Below, in pieces: positions 38,278-62,206 of a stretch of DNA of 64,000 nt (the first letter of the stretch is position 1; each line of letters begins with the position of its first letter). The notes under the pieces were generated by a model. The model did not search any database, was not told the origin of the DNA, and saw only the letters and a list, made by a program, of their open reading frames with translations. The position numbers and the translations under genes are program-made. The DNA is from Lucifuga dentata (lineage: Eukaryota > Chordata > Actinopteri > Ophidiiformes > Bythitidae): positions 186,001 through 250,000 of the forward strand of contig VXCM01000258.1 of the NCBI GenBank assembly GCA_014773175.1. The letters run 5' to 3'.

Positions 38278-39060
38278 ATTAAATATTATGACAGAAAAAA
38301 ACAGATTTTGGTCAGTGTAACAAATGCATATTACTACTGCATATTACTATTCCCACAAACTCTCACTTCTGTCCTTTAGGCCACTTTTGTCAAAATAAAA
38401 CTACACAAATTTAATAATGTGACCAGTAAACCTTGAAGTTAGATAGGTTTACTTGATTTTAAATTAGGTGTTTCTGACCACAAAGCATTGGGAATTATTT
38501 TATTGCAGATTTCATGCTTTGAGCAATACAGTATACTTTAGCACAAAAAATATAAAAATATATAAATTAATGGGTGTCTGTTGAGATGTTCTTGTGAACT
38601 AGGCATAGTAATAGCAACAGCACAAAAAATGTTTAAAGTAAATGAGCTTGAAGTAATTGGAATAACAAACGCTGGAACATGGATGTTCCTCATCATTAAG
38701 AATTTATTCAGTTTGCTGGAAGAATAACATCTGAAATTCTGCTTCATGCAAAGCATTGCTGCTTTATGCATTTTAGGTTTTGTGCATTGATCCATACATT
38801 ATCCACTGGTTTTAGTCCGTGCAAATATTAGGATGAGTCAATATCAACCTCTTTGGGAAGATGAAAGGTAAAAGTCCACTAATCAAAAAAAGCACAATAT
38901 TTCAGTTCCAAAAGTGCTGTAACCTTGGCTGTTTGGAAAAATAAATAATATGCCTTTGATTCAATATATTGTGCTGTAGATAACAAAAGATAAGACAGGA
39001 CAACAAAGACATAAATAGACGAGATATTTTCAGAGAGCTGCAGTGAAAAGGAGCAGTCTC
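38060..39060. other. intergenic spacer between nrbp2 and puf60
   Basis: Only about 1 kb separates the putative nrbp2 3' end from the puf60 promoter. It is AT-rich, with a (TATC)n repeat at 38219-38277 and no exon-like features. Confidence 0.6.
38219..38277. repeat. (TATC)n microsatellite
   Basis: About 14 perfect tetranucleotide units. Confidence 0.97.
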
Positions 39061-39068
39061 CACAAAAC

Positions 39069-39160
39069 CGCGAGATTTCTCCTATCGCGATAAGTTTCAT
39101 TGAAAACGCGACAATCTCGCGATCGTTACGGCGTGTGGGCCTTTGAGGAAGGTGTGCCTC
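39069..39160 (+). promoter_or_regulatory. puf60: puf60 core promoter with CGCG elements
   Basis: CpG-rich and TATA-less. ATCTCGCG at 39114-39121 (extending to TCTCGCGA at 39115-39122) and its reverse complement CGCGAGAT at 39069-39076 are a pair of the TCTCGCGAGA promoter element, known to be bound by BANP and ZBTB33 in vertebrate housekeeping promoters. A further TATCGCGATA lies at 39083-39092. The pair sits 40-90 bases before the start codon. Confidence 0.6.
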
Positions 39161-47598
<8,438 letters not shown>

Positions 47599-47798
47599 TG
47601 TCTGAAATGGTTCACCAGCATCCATCCTATAACCAAAACTCATTTCAGCCACAGTCACTGCAGCTAGAAATGCGGGCCTCTGAAACTTGTAATTACATTT
47701 TTCTTTTCTTTTTTTAATTGATGTTGATATTAATGTAAGGCTCCGTCAGGGGATTGTTTGAAGATATTTCCGCATCAAACTTTATGATCTGTGAAGAT

Positions 47799-47836
47799 TT
47801 TTTTTTTTTTTTTTTTTNTAGCTTTTTTTTTTTTTT
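47799..47836. repeat. puf60: poly-T tract with gap in puf60 3' UTR
   Basis: A T homopolymer with an N at 47818 and a TAGC interruption. Confidence 0.9.
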
Positions 47837-47872
47837 CTTTAGTCGGGACATGTAAACACGTTTCTTTCTACA

Positions 47873-47878
47873 ATTAAA
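47873..47878 (+). terminator. puf60: polyadenylation signal, puf60
   Basis: ATTAAA, the commonest variant hexamer, is immediately followed by GGTTGTTTGTCC. This gives a 3' UTR of about 300 bases. Confidence 0.7.
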
Positions 47879-47899
47879 GGTTGTTTGTCCACAAAATGT

Positions 47900-49904
<2,005 letters not shown>

Positions 49905-52900
49905 TAGGTCATGTGAGGAGGATGATGGCTTTTCTCTCATGTTGGTGATTGATGGTTTGTAAACATGTCAGCACTATAACAGTATAATTATATACAGTAC
50001 AGTATGGTATTATGATATTGTCTATGAGAAGATTCAGCAATTTGAAAAGCAAAGGTCATTGCCTGATGACGTAAACAGCAAAATAGCTTGCAAGGTGTCA
50101 TTTGCACAGGTAGGAATTAGTTTTGTTTTATGTGCAGAAATGATAATCAGTATCTACCTATGGAGTTATCTTATAATCACTGAGGTAATGTTCATCTTTT
50201 CAGAGAGCACCTTTAGTTCACCTGAGTAAAGGAAAATCAACTGTAGTGTTAAGTGCACCAGGGTGCTGCTGGGATGTTTTTGAGTTAAGAGGCATGCAGA
50301 GGGTTCTCCTTCAGGGTGGGTGTGCTGCATATTTAGAAATACTTCCAAACCAAAACAGTTGGCCTGTACTATCTTGCCTGGAGTCATGGCATCAGTAGCC
50401 AGTGTGATTTGATGCAGTGTGGGAAGGCATGTGTGGAATGAGTTGCCACGCCGTCCCCACCCACACTCCCCTATATGATACATGGCCATAGAGCTTATTT
50501 TAAAGGGAGCAGGACCGTCGTTTGTCTGTTTTCATCTGGATGTCCATGGTTTTGGAATGAAATACTTGTTTTATGCTGTGGGGCTCAGCATTGTTTTGTC
50601 TTTGGACAAAAAGCTGGCTGTGAATGTGATAAAGCAGGGAGTGTGTATGTGCTGGTTAGTAGAAGGCAGCGACAGTCTCTCACTTTTCATGGTTTTAGCT
50701 TAATGGTGAAAGGCACATTCACGGAAGATTATTAACAAGAGTAGAACCTAGAATCTAAGGTTATGGAATCAGACTCCCTGTTACTTTCTATTAACAGCAC
50801 AACAATTATTTAATACTGAAGGTATACACAGCGATCAGTCTTGAGACTGAAGACACTGTTCATTTGATCAGAATAGTATTGTTGAACATACCCAATTTGC
50901 TTTGACTTGTGCTGGGATATTATGTAAAAGAGCACTTAGATACCTGTTTTAGCTTAATAAAAGATGACCTTGTACATAGCAGCCCAGTGGGACACAAACA
51001 CACCACTAGCTTCACTTTGCTATCTTGGGCAAAAGTGGACAGACAGGAACTCAAAAAAAAAAAAAACTCAAATGTAAACAGTTTTAAATATTTAATCAGT
51101 CATCAGTGTAGTTAGCCAGTTTAGGGGGTTTCCTAGCTTAAAAACTTGCTGCTCATTTTGCTCAGTGACCCTTGCCTAAAGATATACTGTTTCCTCCATT
51201 TAGGCCATTTAGTTTTCTCCATTTAGTTCATCCATGTCAGATATTCACATTGCTGAAGGAAGGATCCACTCTTATACCCTGTGGCAGACAACTAACTGGA
51301 ATAGACTTTATATGTGGTGATGGGTTCAGCCAGGGGATGTAAATGCTTGGTGACAGACATTTTAAAGTGCTTGCTGGTAGATCTGTAGTGCACAGACACA
51401 AAGCATACCAATCCTCTCTGGTCCTCAGAACCACAGGGGCTTCACGGAGGAAGCAGAGGGAGAGGTCAGGCCCATGCAGGGTTGCAAACAAGGACACTGA
51501 CTGTATGATGAATGACATTACCATAATGAGCCCACAAGTGTGTGATGGTCTGAATGCCTTTGTGCGTTTGTGAGGCCCTTTCCCGTCACTGTATGTTCAA
51601 GCCAGAGATGATCCTGTGGGCTTACTTTTTGGTTTTGGGCTATTTTTAGATTTGAATTTCCCATCATGGGGTCATTGTCAGTCATCACTCATTTCAGTCA
51701 TTAGCTTGTGATGGACAAATGGTGGCATAAGTTCTGTCTGCTCCCCCTTTAGAGCACATGTCAAGGTAGAGAATAATCAGCTCAGCCAACACCTTTATAA
51801 CTGTCACTCCTTTTATGAGGTGAGTTGAGTCATCCTGATCAGCCCAGGACGTTTTGCTAACTTAAATTTGTTCATCTGACAAAATTTTGACACCAACAAA
51901 ACACAAAATGTGATCTGATATGGCTACTTAAATTAAAAAAAGAAAAAAAAAGAAAAAAGAAAACAACGTAAAGTAACTTTGAGGCTAAATTGATAATAAT
52001 GAATAAAACAGGTGTTAAATGCAGCATGGTGGTGCTGGGGGAGGATGCATTCTAGATTGTATTGGTTGGGCTTTAACAGTGAGCAGATGGAGATTTACAT
52101 GTCCTGACAGTTCCTTATGTTTACTCTGATCATCCCCACCCCCACTGCCCACCTGACTGTTTTAGATTATGTCTCTGTTTTCCAATTTTAAGTTTAGGGT
52201 AATAACTAATTTATAGAGTGACTAATACTGTTTGGACCTCTAGTCAAAAAATATGACTTATTTGTATGGAATCTGGTGAAGAATTCTCCTCATGCCTGTT
52301 CATGCTTAGCTTTTGACAATGAAAGCTCAGCTCTGTTTTCTCATTGTACAACTCCTTATTTAAATGGCTCTTTTATTAATGGTCATTACTACTCTGGAGT
52401 TTGAATTGAGAGAACAGTGATTACCTATATACTTTTTGCCTTATATGAGCTGGCAGACCTCTGCTCCTTCTGAGCGAAGCTTTTATCTTTACTCTGTAAA
52501 TGATTGAAGCATTGCTTGTGATGGTCTGGTTAAAATACGCGCATCGTTATTCATATTCCCCCTACATTTCTTTAAGAAAACAGCCTGTGTTTTCAGTTGG
52601 GAAAGCTGCAGCACAATGATATGCTTAGTGCTACTCTAAAAAAAAAAGTTGGTCTTGCCTCAAAGATAGTGCTTAGGAAGAGGGAATTATCAATTTAAAG
52701 TCTCATGACAGTTACAAAGGAGTCCTTTCAGCCTGTTCAACTACCACCCCTCATATCCAATGTCACGGTTCTTTGTGTTTCCTGTGTGCTATACATTGTC
52801 TCTGACCAGCCATACAGTAAGGCTGCAAGCACACGTAAGTTAAATAGTCATTTTAAAAATCGTATGTAGGTCAGTCACACCTGCTGAAAAGCACGGGATG

Positions 52901-54117
52901 TCTCTTTTTATAGGAGCTAGGTGCAGTGCAGGTGCAATTGACGCCAGTCCAATGAACACCTGTAACACAGGTACATGACATAGCATATCTTCTTGTTCCT
53001 GTCTTGCTTTTCCATTGTTGAACTGGGGAATAAATCCCAGATGGGTGTGCCCCCATCAGACTATGAGAAACAGGTTTTATGCATGTCACTCCCAGGATTA
53101 TTCCCTAATAGGTCCTTCCAGGTAAATATGATATCCCACAGTACCGATTTCCTGTCTCAACACTTATCACAGGCAGAAATAGCAGCCTTTCATCTAATAA
53201 CTGGGCCATGAGGATATCTATGAATGTCTCAGAGTCACTGAAAGTTTTTAGAGATTCCATGAATTTACCATTTTTTGTTTATATTTGGTAGATAAACCTG
53301 CAATTTAAGTTAGATGTTGGTGTGCATGATAACTAAGAAGTATGACCATGCTATCCAGTTAATCCTCAGCTGTCACCAGTCCACTCTGTGTGTGCTGAGA
53401 GTGTGTGGCCAAGGGGCAGATTAGAGCTTCACTCGGCTGTGAAAACGTCCTTCAGCACCTCAGTTTTTTTAATCCCAGTGCACACAGGCCAGTACATCTC
53501 AGTGAACTCTTCCTGCCTTTCTTGGATCTGCTTTTCTGCTATTTTGGATCTCTTTTTGAGAACATAAATGCACTGATAAAATCTGACTGCTTTTCTCTGG
53601 AGTCCCTGGTGTATGTTCAGTTTGGGGTTAAGTGAAGCCAAAATTAGGCCCCTTCTGTCAGCTCTTGCTGAATGTGAATTGTTCTACCATTGCCTGCTTA
53701 GTTCTTATAGTCTAGGGTTTTATGTGTCTTTGTTTCACCAGTTCTCATTCTTAGTTTAATATTGAGACGTGTCTTTGTACGGTCATGTAGGAAAAGTGCT
53801 CCACCCACGTGTCTTTGCTAATGGAGGTGTGACAGTTGTATTAAATATTCCAGGAACGTCCATGTGGCTTTACAGTCAAAAGTTAAGTATTCCTTGAGAA
53901 GTTTGCATTAATAATCTGGGACGTGTTCTCTTCACACTGTGTCCTTCCAGTGTGCTATTGAGGTCCACAGTCCCATTCCCCTCCATGAGTTCCAGTTAAC
54001 TCTACAGTAGAATCCTGCTTTGCCTCTCCCCAGCGACTGGATGAACTAGGCTAGGACCAAAGATAAATTGCACCTGCCATTGGCCCCTCTGTAGTGAAAC
54101 CACATTCATTCCTTTGC

Positions 54118-54138
54118 CCCCCCCCCCCCCCCCCNCCA
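54118..54138. repeat. poly-C tract with gap
   Basis: A C homopolymer with an N at 54135. Confidence 0.9.
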
Positions 54139-56542
54139 CGCTCTACTTTTTCCTGGTGTGGTAAAGCATGTGGAAGCCAGCAGCACTGTGTAAATAAATC
54201 CAAAACATTTTTAATACGAAAGCTTTAAATTTATTTCATGTCTTTGCACAGATTATAAACTTTCCTCATTATGTGGCTTTAACTGACCGTACCCGAATCT
54301 GAAAACACCACAAGGAAATTAAATTAAAGGTTTTGTCTTCAGCAGCACTCCTCCAGCGCCAAAAAAAAAAAAAAAAAAAAAATCCAGGATCAGGTTGAAT
54401 CTAGAAAGTGAAAGTGATCCAGAGTTGATGAGACCACAGAGAAACAGCAGTGCGAGAGATTTGAAGTTCTTTTTGATGCAGGAGCACATTCAGCAGGTTT
54501 CTTTGTCTGAGCAGATGACCAGCTGGTCTCACATCCTGCCACACACCCCCCACCCTTCTCTGGTGGGACAGAAGGCTAAAGGGAGGTNGGGGGGGGGGGA
54601 TTTTATTCCAGAGATGGATTAACAGGAGAATGGGGGCTTTGTCACCCCAGTTTGAGGAAGTGATAGAGGAGTAGAGCTGAGCCGAAACTCCTCTGGGACT
54701 CTGCTCTGGCCATCCATCCATGACCGCAGGAGTCCAGGCAGACATACAGCGTCAGGTGGGAAAGAAAGCAGATAGAAAAACGGTCACAGAGCTAGCTAAC
54801 AGCTGTGTCTCCGTAGAATCATCTTCAATCTGTCCGACATGAAAGCACCATCTCCCTCCACCCCCCTTGTTCAGTTTGAGAAGGTCATGCTTTCTGCCTG
54901 GGAAGTAGTGGTGGTACATCGGTTACACACTGCTGCTGTATGACAGGCATCAACACAGCCATCAGTGTCGACATGCAAACCAGCAGTGGCACAGCCTGGC
55001 TCTGGTACCTTGACATTTTCTATTTTCAGGTGACCAACTCTCTTCTATTGTGGTCTTGTAGGTGTTGGCGAGTAGATGAGTAGATGAGGCGAAATTCTGA
55101 GTTGAGAAACATTCCACAGCTCACAGTCCCTTCATTATAATTTAGCTGCTCGTGTGCTGCATGCTCGTGTTGCCTTACAGCACTGCAGCATTTACTTAGG
55201 CGACATTTGTACTTAACTCTGCTCTGTGCGCTCATGCTGTTGTCTCTCCCTTGCACTCTGGCCTCAGTCGCCAGCCTCAAAGGTAAACAAGAAGGTTAGG
55301 CTCGAGTGAATAATTGATGGCTGTGGTGTTGGTAGCTGTTTGCGACAGGGAGATTCTGTGCTACATGTGTTTCTGGAACCCTGTGATAGGATGGCAGCTC
55401 TGTTGGCTTCACACATTAAGCACACACAGACAAGGCAAACAAAGTGTCGCCATTTTCTTTGTTCAACTGTATTTATGTGACGTATTCATCATCTCAGTAG
55501 CCGGTGTTTAGAAACCTCAGAGGTGAAGGGCACATGCCTGCCTGTAACCAGTAACAGGGAGTGGCATGCTAATATATCTCTATTACAAGCACACAGACTG
55601 AAATGCAAAGCAGCAAGGAACCATTTTTTAAATCAAATGGCTGGAGTGACTGCATTCATATGTGTTCCAGCTGCTTTCATTGTTTTACCACCTAATTTTA
55701 TGTGCGGGCATCGGGCAGTAGATCATCTTAGCTGCTTCTTTCTGCATCTGTTGATCAAACTTATCAGTGTTTACAGGACTTTACTACTTCATTTTCTACC
55801 AGTCACATAATGTCTAATCCTTACTTGGCGGTATCTGGTTAATGCATGTATTTGTAAATCTGCTGTTGTCAGGAATACAAATTTTCACACAATTCTCATG
55901 CTTGTTTATTCAGACAGAGCTACACGTCGTCACAAATGTGCACTTTTGGTTTTGTGGTGTGAAGAAGAAACATCCTGCAAATAATAGTTGCTACCAATCA
56001 AAGTGGCTTGGTAAAAGCAGCAAGCCAGCCATCTGCCTTTCGCCTGTGGCTGCCCATAACTTGTGCGGTGCCATAGGCTGCTGTGTGGTTAAATTCAGCA
56101 GTGACATTTCTTTAGAGTAGGATGCTGGTTGTGGACCTTTTGATCATACACGACCTCAGGATCTGCACACACATGACCCTTTGAGGCTAGTCTGTCAGGG
56201 TGCTGATGCCCCCGTGAGGGAATAGGTCAACATGGATGACATTAAAACCGACCACAAACAAATGCTGCACGTTATCTACTGGCCACACTCATTGAAGTGT
56301 CATTGAAGGCCTCTATCTCTCACTCTTAAACCTGATGACCCTCCCATCCTCACCCCTGGATGCTCTGCTGTACTAGTGGCTCTAAATTTCAGGATACTAG
56401 CATGGATCTCTGTCACCATATCAGCTCTCTTATCTTCATTCTACTTATAATGACAGTAGACATTTCTTCCTGGATCCCAGAGAAAGAAGGAACTTAATCC
56501 CATTGGGTTGCAGTAATTAAAATTGGAAGTTAAACAACTAGT

Positions 56543-56707
56543 GCAGTGCCTGTTCAAAACGTGCCTGTTCGGAGCGGGCCAGATTTTATGGTGTGCATCA
56601 CAGCCTGCCATAATTTTGTTCTACACATTCTCATGAGCTAGCTTTGTTTGCAGTGCCCATTGAAAACGTGCCTGTTAGGAACAGGGCAGACTTTATGATG
56701 AGTGCCA
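56543..56707. repeat. diverged direct repeat, 107 bp spacing
   Basis: GCAGTGCC...AAAACGTGCCTGTT...GGGC.AGA.TTTATG occurs at 56543-56600 and again at 56650-56707. This suggests an old local duplication or two copies of a short element. Confidence 0.6.
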
Positions 56708-56902
56708 CTTTTCCCTTCATACAAAGCTAGAACTTAAACTCTTCCAATTTGCAGTTAGCTTTGTATGTTCAACAACTAACTATTGATCTGTAACTCCAGA
56801 TGACATAACATTAACGTGGTTTTGTTTGGTGGCTAATAAACAACAGTAGCAGAATGGCTATTGTAAGTTAGCAACGCTAGGAACGCTAGCTAGCAACGCT
56901 GT

Positions 56903-56944
56903 TGTTAGCAAACCAAGATAACTAGCTACCTTGGTTTGCTAACA
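56903..56944. repeat. perfect inverted repeat, 15 bp arms
   Basis: TGTTAGCAAACCAAG at 56903-56917 and its exact reverse complement at 56930-56944 flank a 12-base spacer. It sits in a GCTAGC/TTAGC-rich patch. Confidence 0.85.
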
Positions 56945-56966
56945 GTAGCATTATCTCCTGGTAGTA

Positions 56967-57097
56967 TTGTTAGCTCCAGTACAACATAAAGTTGAGCTTC
57001 CAATATAGTGAAACATAACTACTTTTTACCTNTTGTTAGCTCCAGTACAACATAAAGTTGAGCTTCCAATATAGTGAAACATAACTACTTTTTACCT
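56967..57097 (+). other. assembly artefact: 65 bp duplicated across a single N
   Basis: 56967-57031 and 57033-57097 are identical around the N at 57032. Only one copy is likely real. Confidence 0.85.
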
Positions 57098-57185
57098 GTA
57101 CAGCCCCCTCAAAACAACTTCTGCATATCCTTGTGAGCTGGGTTTGTTGCTGTACAGGGTCAGGTTGCGACCATGCCACACTGGA

Positions 57186-57227
57186 CCGGAGCATATGCTG
57201 CCACGCCCGGAGCATATCCTGCCACGC
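57186..57227. repeat. two-copy tandem repeat, 21 bp unit
   Basis: CCGGAGCATATGCTGCCACG(C) is repeated with one base change (57186-57206 and 57207-57227). Confidence 0.8.
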
Positions 57228-59305
57228 AGACTACTTTTTAATGGCACAGCTCAATTCGAGAACAGCTCATCCAAACAACTTCACACACAACACTGCACGT
57301 CCCTGGGTCCTGAGCAATAAATCTGCTGAATATCAACTTCATACAGCGCCGGGTTCTAGAGATATTGGTGCCACAGACAGGTAGACAGAGATTTCTCCTT
57401 TATAGTTAGATTACTGCTAAAACTGCTTCATCCAGACAGAAGTTCAAGGCAGTTCAGAGTGACTCTTTCTCTAGGTTAGTCCCAGTGGAAGCTTTAAGAA
57501 TGCATAAAGCGTTGGTTTGTTTTTCTGTGGGATAACTCAGTCAGCATCTACATTTCTGCTGGGCTGATTTTGTTGACGCCGGTGTTTTTCTTGTTGATTC
57601 CTTTTTGTTGGGAGCGTCTCTGTGAGCAGGAAGTGGGAATAATCAAGTGAGCTGTGGAATGCCCTGTTTTTGTGAGACCATCTCTACGCCAGCCCTTGTT
57701 TGCAGTGCATGGTGGACTTAAATCCAGGCATGAAAACAGGAGATTTGTTTTTGTTGTCTCTCTCATTATGAGAGCGACTTAAGCTAGCACAGTGGTGTGT
57801 CCTAATGTGAGATGATGCTTTTGAGTCCTAGTTGAGAAGACAGTCATATCCCATTCAGATATGAGGCACTTGAAGAAATAAGTGGTCTTGGCTGATTGAT
57901 CGGTTAGTGCACAAACACAATGAAAGCAGGTTGAATGTGTGCGTTGTCCTACATGGCCAATATGCATTTTCGAATAGAGGTGCTGATGGGTGAAAGTTTG
58001 TGTGCGAGAGAGAAAGAGTCTGGATGTGAGGGGTCAGTAGAAAGCACAGCAGGGTTCATTGGCGACAACAAAAGCAGAACACACGCACGTATGTGTCCTG
58101 CACATGCCACAATGAATAACGGTAACAAACTGGGCAGTAACAGGTCTGTAGGAAAGGCTTTGTTTTGTTGTTGTCACACCAGGGGACAGTAGCAATTCAT
58201 ATCGTGTTCGTGCGTGCAGGCGTGTGCGCGTGCACGTGCCAGCGGGGCTGTCAGCAGGCCCCCAAGCACATCTTTTCATCTGTAGCACAGCAAGAGTGCC
58301 TTGGTTTCTGTTCAGTGCTTTTCGTGAATATGTTTTGGTTCCAGGACATAAGCCGTGCCTTTGCTGTGTTGGTGTCTTTGGTTTTAACAGAGTTGACCTG
58401 GTCAGAACACAACAGCAAAATCTGATGATTGGTTCAGCATGTGTTGATTGCTAGGGTATTTTTGTAAGAGGTCAATTATTTTAAGTTGGGGAATTTCTGC
58501 TGTTCACAATGCAATGCATTGTTTTTATTGTTTGTGCTTTCTTCTCACAGAAGGCAGCTTTCTGATGATATTTCTTCCATGACTGTTACGTGAGGAATCA
58601 GTGAAATTTCATAAAACACCATTTAGCCTGCTGGTGCTTCAGAGAAAATCTCAGTCTTTTGAGCTTGGAGTGCTTTGTAATAAAATAATGTATTTTGCAC
58701 CTTCATATAAGTGGCAGTTTAAAAAAACTTTGCCTGAACTGATCTAATAATGTTTTTGCTGAAGGCAGAAACATTTAGTGTAATTAAGTCAGCAGAGTTG
58801 TGTTTGCACTACAGCACGTGACATCCGAGGAAAGGCAGGCATGTCTGGAATCTCCAGGAGTTTGCCCTGCCCTCTGAAAGTCTCTCTTTTTCTCTCTCTC
58901 TTGTTGGTAAAGCCCACATGCAGAACCGATACTTGCACAAACACTGAAGCATGTGTGGTACACACAAACTAACATCTTATACTCTGGCAAATCTTCATTC
59001 ACAGTGCAGTTCTTCAGCTAATCAAACTTGATTTCAGTCTCCCTTGTTTAAAACTAGCATGCTCTCATTCTAATAGTGTAATTAAGCCAGCCCACGTCTT
59101 TGGGGACTTATAACACAAGTGTGAATCCAGCTAAGAGCTAGACTGATGATGTGTTCACACAGTTCAAACCGAACATTTTCCCTAATAATTAATGTGAATT
59201 TAGCCACTGGAGTACTTTTACACTTGTGCCACAAAAGCAAATGGAACATATTTCTCAACTGATAGTACCAGCGCTTCCTGTAGCAACATAGCATGCTTTG
59301 TGTGT

Positions 59306-59312
59306 CGAGTGT

Positions 59313-59370
<58 letters not shown>
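59306..59370. repeat. compound (GT)n(GA)n microsatellite
   Basis: GT units run to 59350, then GA units to 59370, in scrib intron 1. Confidence 0.95.
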
Positions 59371-61130
59371 CAGCTCATTATCAGACTGATGTGTCCATTT
59401 ATGTACATTAATGAAGTAAAGTCATACAAGTGCGGATAACCACAAGCCATGCCTGCAACATTTTCTTCATAGTGATAAAGTGGCTGTCTGGGGCAACTAA
59501 AACTTTTGTGTATTCTGACATGCTCAATTAGAACAAATTTCATATTAAGCTGACACATTCTTGGCTCATTTCCCACCACTTGAAGTGAATGAACCTGGTA
59601 TCTGTTTCCCCTTACCTCCTTTCATTTTTGTTTATTTTTAAATTTAATTTTTATTTTGCATATATTGCTGTTGCTTAAAAGAATTTGCTTCACCTTGCAT
59701 CTGAATCAGGAGTCGCCAGTTTGAACATGTGTTCATAATGTGAATGGGGGGTGTGGTATAGATTTATCATTTGCCTTGGCATTGTAGTAGCCCAGCATAG
59801 ACGTACCGTAGTAGAGTGATTTTCAGTCAGTCATAACACATGATTGAGTAAATGGTGTTAACTGTGTGTGTGTGTGGTCTTAAATGTGCTTTTGTTTCGT
59901 TGGTGAGCAGTGCTGTACGAGTCTGTAATTAGTTGGCTGGACTTTTATTCTAACGGTCTTCTTACTCCCTGCAGGTTGTTGTGACTCGCCTATAAAAAAA
60001 AAAGCATCAGCTTACAGATAAACTGCAAATTCACTCCTACATCATTTTCTATGAGCAGGTAGTATGTTCGCAGTGCAGTCAATTTGGGGAACAATGACTA
60101 TGTGTGTGTGTGACATTTGCTGCAGCTTAGCAGTCTCACAGATCTGTTTAGGCGCAGGAACATGTCCGCTGAGTCAAGGACAAAGACTGAGCGCTCATAC
60201 CGTGTTTGGTTGCACCGTCGCTTCAGATAATGCGCACAAGGAACGTGACAAGCTGGCAAAGGCACAAATTGAACTATCTGTGCTCTAAAAGCATTGTGTG
60301 GTTATTTATGTGTATCTGGTTGCCACATTGTTTGTGGCCGTTGAGTGTATTTTTAGATCTATTATCACAGCCCATGTTGCATAATGTTGTGCAAGTGGAA
60401 AAAAAAAAGTGTTTGGGCAGCTTTAGAGGGATGGTGAGAATCGGTGCGTGCTTGCCTGTGTCTTCCTGTGGGCTTAGGTTTGGTGTTTTGGTTGTTCCTG
60501 GCATTGATCCTCTCTGGAGTCACACTGGAGGGCTGTGCAGACAACTGTAATTATGCCGTCTCCGTGACATATTAATGGGGTTTGGCTTGTAATCCTAAGT
60601 AAGAGCATTGTTGTCTTCTGTGCTGAATTGAGAATAAATATGTGCTAGGTGTTGAGCCTCCTCAGCTCATCATTTAAAAGAATGGATCCACAGCACCGCA
60701 AATGGAACAATATCAACCCTAAAGCCAGATTATGTTCACTATAATGGTCTTGTTGTTTGTTATGACAAAGCACACATCTTCACATAGGCAGGTGTGTTTT
60801 ATCTTTGATTAGATAATTATTTGAATCAAGAAGGGCTTAAAGTAAGTATTTATGTCATTGTCAGTCAGGCGTCATGAGGGAGGTCCATGCTTCCTTGTTC
60901 CCTGGCTTCCTTGCTGAACAAATGCTGGTCTCCAGGGTGATGGTTCTCCCCGGAGCAGCAGTTTGCCTGATGGAGGGGGGCATTTAGCATGCGTTGTCAG
61001 GGAGCAACACCAAATGGGCAGGGGCTTCCATGGCACTGCAGAGGTTCTGTACCTTTGTGTATGCTCAGAGGCCCAAGCCATTGCTGTTCCGCATCTGCTG
61101 GCAACGCAGCAACCTCAGCCTCTGCCCCAG

Positions 61131-61149
61131 AGTGAGAGTGAGAGTGAGN

Positions 61150-61178
<29 letters not shown>
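61131..61178. repeat. (GA)n/(GAGT)n microsatellite with gap
   Basis: GAGT units pass into pure GA, with an N at 61149. Confidence 0.9.
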
Positions 61179-61183
<5 letters not shown>

Positions 61184-61232
61184 CGCCCTTGAGTTTTGAA
61201 AAAGTTGCAGCAGCAAGGCTGGCACACTTTAT

Positions 61233-61282
61233 AGGGACACCTAAAATGGTTATTTTAGGTGTCCCTAAAATAGGGACACCTA
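61233..61282. repeat. inverted repeat with third partial copy
   Basis: AGGGACACCTAAAAT (61233-61247) and its exact reverse complement (61252-61266) are separated by 4 bases. TAGGGACACCTA follows again at 61271-61282. Confidence 0.85.
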
Positions 61283-61875
61283 AGAACAGTTATTTTCTAT
61301 GCTAGGTCAGTGAACTATATAGTGGTGACATTGTGCTACTTTTGTGCGATTTTTGTGGACTGTACATGTGATACTGTGTAAACTTCCATACATTAAACAC
61401 AAATTAACTAGATTAAGTTTGTTTTTTTTGTTTTGTTTTTTTTGGGTTTTTTTTTGCAAGCAAGTAAAATAATTTTCCCATAAAATTTGACCTTTTGAAT
61501 TATTACAGTGTCAGAAAAGGTTCTTGTTTGATTTGGATTTGCTGGCTCTAGCCTTAACTAACAGATGTTTGCCATCTCATGCCCACGCAGCACTGGGCTG
61601 CTGATGGCACTTACTTTTATAGTAGCCCCACAGGTCAGCCATGAAATTATTTAAAGGACCATACCGACCATTTTGCATGGTTGAGCCTAAGATATTCAAT
61701 TTTCATACATGTAACGTTACTGACAGTCATTTCCCAAGGCATACTACTGGAACAGTGAATTAAAAAAAAATTTCCTACCTTCCAGACCGCCATTGGTTTC
61801 AGTTCATTCTGGTACACTATTAAAATCAATTTGCTGATACTTGAAACCTATCCTGGGATAGGTAATCCATCATCG

Positions 61876-62008
61876 TGAACAAGACGTGTATTCAGGTTTT
61901 TTTTTAGAAGTTTCATAATTTTAGCGTTTAAGCGCAATAAANTGAACAAGACGTGTATTCAGGTTTTTTTTTAGAAGTTTCATAATTTTAGCGTTTAAGC
62001 GCAATAAA
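61876..62008 (+). other. assembly artefact: 66 bp duplicated across a single N
   Basis: 61876-61941 equals 61943-62008 around the N at 61942, within the MITE. Confidence 0.85.
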
Positions 62009-62073
62009 CAGCAGGGAGTGAATGTATGTCTCTGCCGGGGAATATAGTCCCAAAAGAAGACCTGCGCTTGTTG

Positions 62074-62206
62074 AAAAATTTAAACGACCATGACTTCATA
62101 AGGCTGCGTAACTATTAGCAGGAGAAACATTGATTTTTANAAAAATTTAAACGACCATGACTTCATAAGGCTGCGTAACTATTAGCAGGAGAAACATTGA
62201 TTTTTA
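62074..62206 (+). other. assembly artefact: 66 bp duplicated across a single N
   Basis: 62074-62139 equals 62141-62206 around the N at 62140, within the MITE. Confidence 0.85.

Noticed and set aside
59082..59579. 165-codon minus-strand open frame in scrib intron 1
   Set aside because: It runs through the GT/GA microsatellite (giving Ser-Leu and Thr-His runs) and has no conserved motif.
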